Assembly (NCBI GenBank): GCA_015231405.1
Contig: JADGBR010000015.1
Location: 1-42,814, forward strand
Direction of reading: 5' to 3'
DNA length: 42,814 nucleotides
Origin: Candidatus Omnitrophota bacterium
GTDB taxonomy: Bacteria; Omnitrophota; Gorgyraeia; Tantalellales; Tantalellaceae
How positions within the stretch are numbered: the stretch's first letter is position 1; each line of letters begins with the position of its first letter. The position numbers and the translations under genes are program-made. Shown here one piece after another: positions 24,001-36,000 of this stretch. A model generated the notes under the pieces. The model made no database searches, had not been told where the DNA came from, and saw only the letters and a list, made by a program, of their open reading frames with translations.

Positions 24001-27000
24001 GTCGCCAATAGCGTTCCACCTTATCCCGTAGCTAACTTGCAGGAACATAACGGTCTTCATCGCGTCGTCAGAATCGACGGTCGCGCCGTACGTTATCGCA
24101 TTGTTAAGTTTATTCACGGTGAACTCAGTGAACCTGAGGACCTTATGAAAAAATCTGTTGCCCTCCTGCGCTTTAGTGACCGTCTCGATCGTGACCTTGT
24201 ATTTCTTGTTATTAAATTCGATAGAGTCAACATTATCGGACCTCACGATCCTTTCCGAGAGCTGTATCGACCCGTTCTCCCCGGGAACAATGTTATATCT
24301 TACGCCGGCTATGTCAACGTAACGTATGACGTCGGCCGATGCGCTCATGACGTCCGGCGAATAGCTGCCCATAAGCGCTGCGAGGGTCGAATATTCGGCT
24401 GCGGATACTGTCCCATTGCCGTCAAAATCCCCCGGGAGTATTTCCGAGAGGGATACCTTTCCAGTTGCTGCGCTATACGATATCCCGTAGATCCGGCCCT
24501 CGATCGTGATAGTCCCTTCACCTTTCAGTGCGGTGTATGACTTGGCTCCGTCAGCAAAGATAAGTCTGTCCGGGGAACTGTCATCGACTGTGTAGAGCTT
24601 ATTGTAAAGATCTATCGTCTGTACGCCCCCGGGCACGGCGATGCTCTCTGAGAGCATCGTGCTCTTCTTAAAAAGACTAACCTGTCCGGCGCCGATATCT
24701 ATAACTTCCCAAGCGGCGTTATTAATGACAACGTAATCCTTATTACCTACGCGCTGGCTTTCATAGACCGTGTTCCCGTCCTTGAACTGATATACGTTCC
24801 CTGTTTTTTTCACGACCATGTTTATACCTTCTACCGATATGGCGCTGTCACCGACGACCTGGCTGCGTATGAAAAGCTTTTCGAGCTGAATGTCGTGAGT
24901 GACAAGGTTCGGGATTATCCTGTACATAACGCTGCCTATCTGGACGGTCATTTTCTCTGGATCGTTCGCGTAATAGGCCTTGTTACCGTCCGCTATATCG
25001 TAGATCGTATAATAGCCTTGAGCTTCATCGGTTATCTCTACCCCTAGGCTTTTTCCGTCTATGGCAATAACCTGATCATATACCGAAACGCTCTGCCATT
25101 TTTCTTTTTCGAGTGCCAGCGTCCAGGAGTTCACGAGCTGGAGTACTTCCTTAATGGTGTTCACGGTCTGAGTGTCCACCATTTTCTGACCTCCGAGCTC
25201 CGCGTCATGCCTGACCTGCTGAAGCTTCGCCTTATCGGCGTAACTTACCCTCCCGTCCCCGTTCAGGTCGGCTTTAACCATATACGCGTTCAAAGCGTTC
25301 TGTTCCTCCGCCGACTTCGTGCCGCTTGAGAGAGTTATGGCGCCTGTAGTCGAATCAGCTATGATGTTGTAAGTCCTCTCTATACCGTCTGTGCCAAGGA
25401 CCTTAACTGTTCCCGTGGCCGGGTCGGAAAGTATATTCTCCTCAGTAGCGGCGCCAAGCGGCATCTCTGCTTCAGTCACGTAGAAAGGCTCGAATATGTA
25501 TATCCCGGAAAGCTCCTCATAAGTTATGTTGTAATGCTTCCCATCGATGTGAATGACCCTGTTCTTAAGGGCGGTATCAACAAAGAACGGTGAGGCAGCG
25601 TCATTGCGGAGGTTCCAGTCCTTGAACATTTCCTGAATATCCTGGAATTCGATTATCTCGTTTATCCTGTTCACGTCGCGGTCCGAGACAACGCCGCTCT
25701 TATTGATATCGGCGTGATTTGCGGGATCGGTTATATACAGGAACGCGGCAATATCGTCTGCGTTGATCACGCCGTCCTTACCGAGAAGAGACTGCAACCC
25801 CAGGTCGTAATCCGTCGCTATATCGGCAATATGCCGTTTGGCCAGGTCTTCCTGCAAAGTTGACCGCTCTATCATCACCATGATCTCCAGAAGCGACTGC
25901 ATATCCGTCTTGTCGAAATCTTCGTCCAGGTCAAAGTCAAGTATATCCATGTATTGCTCGACATCCTGCTTATTGTCTAAGAACAGGCGCCAGTCCGCCC
26001 ACGCTTCGGGGTTTGTAGACTGGCTATACTGTACAAAATTATAGCCGCCTCGTTTCGAAGAGTCGTCCACGATGCCCCATCCGCCGGTAATGGATCCGTT
26101 ATGGTCCGTATCGGCCATCTCCATTTCTATCAGATGCCAAATATTCATCGAATCGTCTTTGACCAGCCTCATCTGGAAATAGTCATATAGGCGCGTCCAT
26201 GCCCTCAGATCATTCTCGTCGATCACGGTATCCTGATTAGTATCGGTTAGATTCCACGGTTTCGCCGTCCCGTCCGGATTGTAAACATCTATGGCGTGAT
26301 CAAGGACGGTAGTTAAAATATCAAGATCAAAGCCGTTAACCACGCCGTCCGTGTTTATATCCGCCTTGGCGATGTCCCCGGAGGTCAGGGTACTTACTTC
26401 CAGCACAGACTTGATGAGCGTTGTAGCGTCATTCATCTCTTCGGTGGAAACGGCCCCATCTCCATCCCGGTCGATATTATCGAAGTTAAATATCCCAGAC
26501 AGAACACCTAGGAACTCCGTCTCGCTCACCGTGCCGTTCTTATCCTTGTCCATATCCTGGACGGAGAATATATCGCCAAGAAGGGTAGTATAACCACCGG
26601 TTAACGAGATACCGGTATAGTTGGGAGCCCTTTCCGGGACAAACCCCAGTTCTCCGACCAACCCTTCCAAGAAAACTGACTGGTCATGGATACTCACGGA
26701 ACTTGTGAAAACTTTGTCGACCAGCACCTGACGGATCCTCTCGGCCTTCGCCGTACTCGCCCCAGACTGACCGTCAACGGACGCGAGGCCCAGATAGTCC
26801 ATGTAATCCTCGAGCGTTTTCATGTCAACGCTTCCCGAGTCCACTGGCCCTGTTGAATAATCGGAGATAAGGCCGTCTATGCCTCTTACCATGTTCCATA
26901 CTTCCTTGGCCTGGAGTATTTTATCTTCGTTATCGCCTACCAGCTTTGAATCCTCGTTAGTGATCATGTAATCGCCGTTAACGTCAACAGCGTTGCCCAT

Positions 27001-30000
27001 TACCCTTTCTATCAGCGCGATATCCTCCTTATCGAACGCCCCGTCACCGTTCGCGTCCGCTCGCAGCATACCCCACAGCGATAGCGCCTCTCCCTTGTTA
27101 ATATTAGTGATGGCCTGCTGGAGGTAGAATACGTCGATGTTATTGACCAACCCGTTACCGTCCACGTCGCTCGCCCCCATATAATCCTTAACGTTGATGA
27201 CTATCGGATAGCCATACCAGTTGATGACGTTTATGGGCCTGTTGTTCTCATCGAACTCCGGAACGTTATAGGAGAATGTCTGAACAAATGGTCCGCGGCC
27301 TTCCCCGCCGTATATGTTCCTATATCCGGGCTGTACCGGCTCCGGGTTATCACCGGCCGGGTTTTCGACCTGATTATACATGTCCGAGATCTCCACACGC
27401 GCGTCACCCGGCCTGACATCGTCTCCATCCAAAATCCAATTCTTGTCGACGGGGTACGGTATCGGTGCCGGCACTTGTATATGCCCGATCTTCGGACTTC
27501 CGTCGGCAAGATCGCCGACCGTGACCAGGTTCCCCCTGTAAATGTCCTCGATCGTTATCGGCATATTGAGGCCGCGGTAGAGGTGTATGCGCGTCGCGTC
27601 CCTCTGTCTTACAAGCTGGTCCTCAGTGAACGACATCATGCGGCTCCTTGCTTCCTGCAGGGCCTCAAGGTCGAGCTGGTCGATCACGCCATCGTTGTTT
27701 ATATCCCTTCTGTCGAACTCTTCCGGGTTCAGTATTGTTCGCCCGTAGACAATCGGCGCGTCCGAAAGGATACTCGGCCTTTCGTTAAGCGAGTATCCCG
27801 TTATCTCCCTGACGAGTTCTTCCATGAGGAACACGTCCTGCCTGTCAAAAACTCCGTCATTGTTAATATCGTAATAGCTCCAGTCCTTATCTTTAAGGCG
27901 TATGCCCATCTGGTAATTCTCAAGATCCTGATCTACGGCCAGCTGGACGCGATTAATGTCTTTCTCGCGGTTCTTAGCCAGGTCTTGCTTGATCAGTATC
28001 TGGAGAAGGCTCATAGGGTCTTCTACATTCGTAAGGGCGTTGAGCTTGTCCACATCAGCCTGGAGCCCGGCAAGCCGGGTCAGGATAGCTTTATCGTCCG
28101 TATCTCCTATCATGAAATCATTATCGATATCAACGCGTCCGATATAGGAATTCTTCACCTTCTGAATATCGTCCGTGTCGACCTTGCCGTCGCTTGTCAG
28201 GTCATATTTCTCGAACTCGAGGATATCCGGCACTTTGTCCTGGGCTACGGCGTATCTCATGTCCTCGAATTCGCTGAAATCGAAGTTCGTGATGAGCCCA
28301 TCACCGTTAAGATCAAGCATTTTCAGCGAATCGGGTTCGAAATGGATATTCATGTAATCGACGTCGGCCTGGTCGACCCTTCCGTCCTGATCGGCATCGG
28401 CCTTCCGTATGAGCTCATCAGTTATATCCTGGTCTGTCTTGTAAGCCATGAATTCCATGACATGAGTTATCTGACTAATGTCGTCGCCATTCCTCTTCCT
28501 GTCGCCGTTTATGTCGATGGCTTCCCGTTTCGCTATTTCCATGGCATAAGGCGCGGTCCTTATCCATTCTTCCATCGCGAGGACCTGGTCTTGCATGGAC
28601 TGTATGGCGGCGTCTGGGATAGAGGCATCAATCATATTGATCTCGCCGTCAGCATTGTGATCCATTTGCATGGCTGAAGCCTTATCCACGATCTCACCGC
28701 TCATGAAACCGTTTATGAGCCTCCGTATCTCGGACACTTCCGGCTGAGTGACGCTGCCATCGCCGTCAAGGTCGGCCTTCGTCTGCATATCTATGGATCC
28801 GCCCAGCAGCTTCCTGTCGGCGAGCTCGATCTTGCCGTTACCGTCCAGATCACATTTGTTTATCATTTCCGGGCTGGCGTCCAGAGCGCGTTTGTATATT
28901 ATCTGCATTACGCGTCCCGCGTCTCTCGAGTCAACCTTGCCAGAAGCGTCTACGTCCACAAGGTTCTTTATCACATCATCAAGGAGGATATAATCCGAGT
29001 AATCAACGACACCATTGCCGCTTATGTCATACGACGCGTATTCCTTATTCGTGATCACTTTGCCTTCGGCGGAACGGTCCTTAATGTACCCCAGCATTGT
29101 GATATCGTCGTTCGAGAATACGCCGTCACGGTTAATGTCATACTTATACACGTCGACCATCGTGTATGCCAGGTCCGGGTCAGGCGACGATTGTATGAAT
29201 TCCAGCATGCTGCCTATCTCTTCAAGATCGGCGGCGTCCACTTCACCGTCATAATTGAGATCGGATTTCAGGAAATCATCCTCCCTTACAAGAGCATAGC
29301 TTTTGGAAATGAGGAGCGTCGCGAATATATCTCTTTTCTTGTCATCAAAGTCCGCGCCGATGGTAAACCCTAATATATCTTCTAAAGACCTGAATTTATC
29401 GGTCACGAAACCGTCCGCGTCAATATAGCCTCTAAAGATAAGATCGTTCCATAGAGCGTCGATCTTGGGCTGGCCAGTATATCCCGTATTGATCTGGAAT
29501 TCTCCCTTATGGACCTGGCCGTTCTCCGAATACGGGGTATTGAGAGCGTTGATCATGAGATCCAGCTTTTCGAGGTCCCTTGAGTCTATAATGCCGTCCT
29601 TTTTGATGTCGGACTTAGGAACATATCCCAGGGCGGTCTCGAGTTTATCCCTGTCTTTGGCGTCGATATAGCCGTCGCCGTTAACGTCAGCCCTGGGAAC
29701 CCACGATTCCGAATAATCGAGGCCGACGTACTGGCTTATGCCGTCGAACATTTCAATATCTTTCGAGTCATATTTCCCGTCACCGTTAATATCCGTAAGG
29801 TTGTCTATGACCGAAAGAGCCTCTAGGTCGGATGTATCGATCCTGGTGTCGTTATTGATATTCGCGATCCCCGATTTAAGGTAATCGGTGCTTAACTTAA
29901 AAGCCTCAGCCACTATGTAAGCATCGGATAGATCAAGAGTCCCGTCACCGTTGACGTCGCAGGAGTATTTATCGGCGAAATTCACAAGCCCGTCCCCGTT

Positions 30001-33000
30001 TATGTCGGCCTTCGAGACCCTGTCAAGCGCTTCCCTGTCGCCAGCCGAGAGTCCTGATTCGAGTTTATCGAAGGCGTTCAAAATGGCGTAATCCCAGGGA
30101 TCGACCGTACCGTTACCGTCCAGGTCATCCGTGAGGAGCGAAGAGTTCGTGATCTCCCTGAGAGTATATCCGGCTCCCACCGCGAAATTATCGAATTCCG
30201 CGGGATTGTCCTTTCCGGCGACAAGCCCGGCCTTACCGGATGAGAACTGTGAATTTGTCGCGGTGAACATCGCCTGGCCGTTGAGAGAAAATACGAAATT
30301 ATCTCCGTCCGCCTGCACCTTGAGCCTAGCCCAGTCGGACGCCGCCACAAGGTCCGTTCTGGAACCGATAATCGACGCTGGGATAGTTTTATAAGCTATC
30401 ACCTGAGGCTTAGCGCCGTTCACGATCTTTCGGAACTCAAGTCGACCGTTCGTCCTGTTAATGATCAGGTCGTAGTAATTATTTTCGTCCTGGGCCCTAA
30501 AAACTAGTCCGGCCCCGTCGCCTGAATACCCGTTCCTGACATCCGTTTCCAGGATGAAATTGCCAAGGTCCGGAGACTTATCGTACATCATCACTGAAGC
30601 CCTGACCGAATACGCGCTGGAGACCATCTTCGATCCCTTGACTTCCCAGTCTCCTATTTTGGCTCTCCAGCCGAACTCACTCGGCCACTCAAGGATGTCT
30701 GAACGCGAGAAATATTGTTCATCGATAACGTACTTATATATCCTGCCGTCAACTATTTCCAGGCCCGACAAAGCCGTGGCGATACGGATGATATCGTATG
30801 AAGCGAAATTGGTATCGCCCACCTTCATCGTTAGGCCCGACGAAGAAAGATATGGCAGGTCCTGATCGAAGACCGTATTCATGAGGCCTGAGCTTATGTA
30901 CTTTTGGGCCAGATCCCTATCTCTGGAATCGACTATTCCGTCTCCGGTTAGATCGCTCTTCGCGAGTTCGGCGCGGGTTACGGTATGGTATTCGTCGGAA
31001 ATACTCATCACCGTTTCCGGAGTAAGGGCGATCCTGTCAGGCGAATCCAGTATAGCAAGACTGTTACGGAGCGCCGAAAGGTCCTTATAATCCACCTGAC
31101 CGTCGCCGTTCGTATCCGAAGCTTTTATGCAGGAAATGGTCTTGACCATCGCTTTCAACATCTTAAGATCGGCGTCTTCGATCCTACCGTTCCTGTCAAC
31201 GTCCCTTCGCGCCTCAAGCTGGGACACCTTGCCGTCGCCGTCGATATCAAAGATCTTTTCGTCGGCTTCGATTACGCCGCTTCCATCGGGATCGAGCGAC
31301 GCGAGGTCGTCAATATCGACCGCTCCGTCGTTATTTATGTCCGACGAGCGGATCCGGGCCTGGGCGGTGATCATCCGCTGTATGAGCCGGCCGTCGTCAA
31401 CAGTATATCTCCCGTCACTATCAATATCATACTGCTGTGGCACTGGCCTGATCATCCTCACCTTATCTACCTCGAGAGTAGTGGCCTTGCTGGTCTCCTT
31501 GGTTATAACGAATTTAATATTATGGTTGACCGTATCGGCGGATAAATCCACATTAACGCCTTCTACCGTGAAACCGCTCGGTGTCGTACCGGTCTTAAAA
31601 CTGCCTACAAGTCTCTCGTTATCGTAAACATCAACTTTCACCATCGCGAATTCGCTGGACTTTAACGACAATTCAACCCTGTAACTCCCGGTCACTTCGG
31701 GTTTATAGGCCCAGCCGAACCTTCCTGCGCCGTTTGCGAACGTAGGCCCTTTGGGCGAATCGGTAATAAGGGTCGAAGCGTTAAAGGCTGCCCAGGTCGA
31801 GAAGTCTCCCTGCCCTATCGTACCGTTGCCGTCAATATCCGCCTTCTGGTTGACGGATTCGGGATACAGGTACTGGGGAAGATCGACAATAGTGAGCCCC
31901 TGCTGGGGAAGCTCGGTGACACCGGTCGACGGCGGATTCACGATCGCGTTCAGCGCATAATCGTCCCTTATGTCCTTAGCCCCGTCACCGTTGACATCCT
32001 TGTATGACGCGAAGGCTCCATTAAGGAGCGCTGAATCCTTGTAATCCACGATATGGTCACCGTTAATATCCGAAGCAACGACAGCGCCGGCTCCGTATTT
32101 CGCGACAATGGCGGATATATCGCTCTTCATGCCGTCGAACGCCGCGAGGTCGTCACCCGTTATCTTGCCGTCCTTATCGATATCGGCGTTCATTACCGCG
32201 TACAGCCGCTGGAGCATTACGAGCTCATCGCCCTCTATCTTGCCGTTATAATCCTTGTCCACCCTCGCGCGGAGATTGGCCTTAACAAGTTCAGCCGTAA
32301 CGACCTGCGTAATATAGCTCGCGTCGAAGTCATTTACGAAACCGTCTCCGTTCAGGTCCAGGTCAAGTCCTGAGCCCTGGGTCATGAGGTACCTGAACGC
32401 TTCCACGTCGGCCATATCGAGTTTGCTGTTGGGGTTAAAATCGTAGGAATTAACAAGGCCGGAATCGTTGTCTATAATTGTCCACAAGAGATCTATGTCC
32501 CTGTTATCCTTCAGGCCGTCGCCGTTCACGTCCATCATATGTTCTTTTATGAATTTTACGTCGTTTATGTCCAGGACACCGTCGGCCCCTACGGAACCGG
32601 CAGGCCCGGCAACATCCGCCTTGACCTCTATCATCAGTCTGGTCATTAACCCGCGAATGCTTTCCGAAGAGAGATGAACGCCTGTATCCGTTACGCCTTC
32701 CTCAGCAAGTATAAGATCGGAGCCGCTGTCGTTTATGTCGAATATGAGACCGTTGATCCATACCTTGTCAAGGAGCCCTTTGATCGTGCTCTGGTAGACA
32801 TCCGGGCCATGTGTGAAAGTATATTTTATCCGTCCGCCGGAGATGTTCTCGGCTTTAACGGTATATACGGCCCCATGGATGGCAACGGAGACTAAGGCTC
32901 CGCTCGGCGCGGGCTTGCCGCAGGTAAACTCCGTTTTCCTCGCTAAGGTAAGACTCTTTATCGGCGGCTGGTAAGCGCTATCGTCTGCTATGACCGCCGT

Positions 33001-36000
33001 ATAGGCTATCTCGGCTCCTTTAAGGACGTACGATCCTGAATCAGAGACGGTGACGGTATACGAGCCGTCTTTTGCGCTGAGAGTGAAAGTTATCCCTCCG
33101 GAGTTATAAACAACATTATAATCGATGCCGTTTATAGTTAACGCCTGGTCGAGGGCGTTCATCGTCACGCTGGAGCGCTGTATCAGGTTCAAGTCCATGC
33201 GGTTATATTTTCCGATGATATCGGCATATATAGCCCTGTCGGCGTCATCGGCGAGGCCGCTCTTATTAAAATCGACCGAAGCGAGAGTAACACCGCTGTA
33301 CACAGGAACGGAATATATCCTCTGGTACATCTCCTCAAGACGGGATTTCTGTTCCAACGGGATGGACATATCCTTCAATTTAAGCTCAATATCCGCTCTC
33401 ATCTTATTTATGTCAGACTCATCAAGAAGGCCGTCGCCGTTAAGATCGAGACTGTTATAGTTCGAATAGCTAGCTGTGAGCGCGGCAATGTCGGCGCCGT
33501 TAACTTCAGGATTGCCGTTTGAACTGATGGAGACGTAACGCGTACCTATTTTCAGAAGAGTGCCCGCGACCGGCTCGCCGACGGTGACACGTTCGAACAA
33601 AAGCTCCCCGGAGGCTGTTCCTTGAACAGCGTAAAGGTCTTTACCTACCTGCACCTTACCTGTCCGCTTATCGGACTGATAGCTTTCTCCGGTAGTTGAG
33701 AGTCTTATCGAACCGTCCGCGGACCTGATTATCGAATACGCCACACCGTCGCGGAGGGTCACGGTACTACCTCCGAACCTTGAAGTAAATTCTGCCGACA
33801 CGGGCGTCGTTTCCCTTACGATGACACTGTTCGAGGATGGATCGCGGCTGACCGAGTAAACCGCGCCTTTTATCGTTAACTGGCTCCTGGCGTCATCGGT
33901 CTGGAAGAAATTATAACCGTCGTCAAAAACGTACCTTCCCGTAACGAAGTCGTAAACGACTTTGTAAATCACCCCGTTCATCATGACCGGCGCTTCACCG
34001 GTAAGGCTTTTGGCTGTGTTCTTCACGGTCAGTTTCTTTATTCCGTATTTCACCACTTCGCTCACGGAGTAATTTTCAGTGCCTATCCTGAGTAGGCCCG
34101 ACGGGTCCTCGTAATAAACCTTTTTCGTAATTCCGTCAGGCATTGTATAAGTAAAGGTGTAAGTTGTATAACCTCCCTGGGCCATTCTCTTAATGTCGTA
34201 TTTCGCGCCATTTATTTTAACCGTTCCTTCTCCAGAAACGGCGTCGATCGTCGACGAAGTCTCTTCCAGTTTTTGCTCGAGTATTACCGTTTCCGCACCC
34301 GTAGAGCTCTTTGACACTACGACTTGATAAGTCACGCCGTCCATATCCACAAGATGCTCGCCGAACTTCATATAGCTTGGGCACACCGCTGTCTGGTCCT
34401 CGTGCGTCCCGTCTGGCATGTAGACAAAATTCAAAGTTACCGCGCCGCGTTTCCGTATCATGTACACCTTTCCGTCTATCTCTACCGGGCTGTCCGGCGC
34501 GGACAGAGCGCTCGTCACCTTCGCGACGTTGACGAACTTCGTAACAGGATCGATATTAACGGTGTATTTGACGTTGTTCTCGAGCCTGACCGTTTTCCTT
34601 GTGGCGTCGCTATTGAACTTAGCTCCGGTGGAAACGTTAGTGAACGTGTAGAGACTATTAAAAGCATCGTAGCCTACGCGGTAACGCTGGCCCTTAAGCT
34701 CTATTTCACCGCTCGAATATGCGGTATCGCTTTCCAGGTGCAGCTGGGCAAGCACGGTATCTTCGGTTCCTTCGTATTTCCCTACGGTAAACGTATTCCC
34801 GTTGATATTCACCAGATTAGTGAGGGCCCTGCCCGAATAGGTCGGGTCGCCGTCAAGCGCATCGGCACTTTCACCAGGACGGGGCAGGATTTTGAGCCTG
34901 TGGCTCACATAAACGTCCTTACCGTTAGTTACCGTGTAATCTCCGGACTTAAGGTCTCTCGACACGGCATATATATCACCGTCAAGCATCACCGCGCCTT
35001 CTTCCAACGCCGTCGAAGTCACCTCCACGCTCTCGAATCCGATCTCACCGTTCGAACCGATCATAAGTTTATAGTCGACACCGTTGATATTCAATATGTC
35101 CATGGGTCTCGCGTTATTCTTAAAAAGGTAACCGTCGAGGTAAACATCGACATTAACCGCTCCGTCCTTCTTAATGCCAAGCTCATCGCCGTTAACTTCA
35201 AATACCGTCCCCGCAACAGACTGAATAGCGCACGATCCGGCTGCAGCCTTGATATAAAGGACTTTTGCCGTCCCGTCGCCGGCAGATACACGTTTATATC
35301 CGGACATATCCGAAGAATCCGAATAAGCCGACCCGTTATAGCTGACGTACGTCAAACCGCCATCCTCACGCTCAAGGACCTCGAGAACGGAATACGAATC
35401 GTCGACCAGAGGCACGTCAAGAGAAAGCGATACGGAATCGCCGGTCTTTACAACCCTGTAGGCCCTATCATCGATTAAAATAATGTCAGCTGCGGTAACA
35501 GAATATTCTCCTCTAGTTACGGTCACGGTACTGTCAAGGTTCTTCTTTATCATGTATTTATTGCCGTTCACAAGCACTACGTCGTCAGCCACGTGTTTCA
35601 CGATCATTTCCGGATATATGGTCACTTCGACGCCGTTTATCGCGGGTTTAATGAGCTCAAGCTGGACATTTCCCTGTGACTCGGTGACCTTGTACCTGTA
35701 CCCCTTGAGGTCCACAAACTCGTTAGCCCCATCCCTAACCCCGGCATATGACTTATCTCCGTATGTGAAAACATGCCTATTATCGGATATCTTGGTCACC
35801 TCATACTGTATGCCCCTAGTCCTTATTCCCTGATATTCCTCGACTACCTCTATGACCTCGCCGGCGACATTGACGCTGGCTTCGACCGCCTCGCCAAGGG
35901 ATATCTGTCCAGTAGATGTATCTTCCGAAATATAGTACTTGTATCCGTTAATTACGACCTCATCGCCCGCTTTCGCGCTGAGCACGGTGGTAACGCCGCT

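Larger units (their letters stand above)
17110..25600 (-). repeat. Longest beta-rich repeat region, with a few calcium loops and non-repetitive islands
   Basis: Units such as VIHIDGKHYNITYEELSGIYIFEPF, ITIEGRIYGISYSAATGKVSLSEI, MIEANGVNYAVTDNHNGTYTFKGEGYTYTSD, TAVIEGRKYKVMIDGDVNT, YVQIAGQKYKVTIDVSTVPG, VISFNGREVFDVSKDVDTGDITLTG-like strings recurring throughout. Confidence 0.75.
25620..32670 (-). other. Giant EF-hand/dockerin-type calcium-loop array (about 45-50 loops by eye, extending to ~25.25 kb after a short interruption)
   Basis: DVNGDGLKDNRD, DLNGDGFVNDFD, DIDKDGKITGDD, DINGDHIVDYKD, DINNDGAVDIDD, DTNGDGQVDYKD, DLTGDGIVDSRD, DVNGDGYIDAKD, DLNYDGEVDAAD, DINRDGVFSNDD, DLDGDGSVTQPE, DADQDGRVDQAD, DINNDGVIDQLD, DVDGNGLVNNID, DKDKNGTVSETE, DRDGDGAVSTEE, DINTDGVVNGFD, DINKSGVVSDRD and many others, each followed by a helix-like segment. 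Confidence 0.93.

Noticed and set aside
27475-28677. 400-aa plus-strand ORF as a real gene
   Set aside because: It is codon-aligned antisense to the calcium-loop array. Its repetitive V/I/H-rich translation mirrors DxDxDG loops, and the sense frame encodes clearly recognisable domains.
25620-32670. Cellulosome scaffoldin/dockerin interpretation
   Set aside because: Only calcium loops are visible. No cohesin-like domain or catalytic glycoside hydrolase was recognised in the window, and the loop number far exceeds a dockerin pair.
34324-35478. 384-aa plus-strand ORF as a real gene
   Set aside because: Codon-aligned antisense to the beta-rich repeats; no recognisable family and no separate regulatory context.
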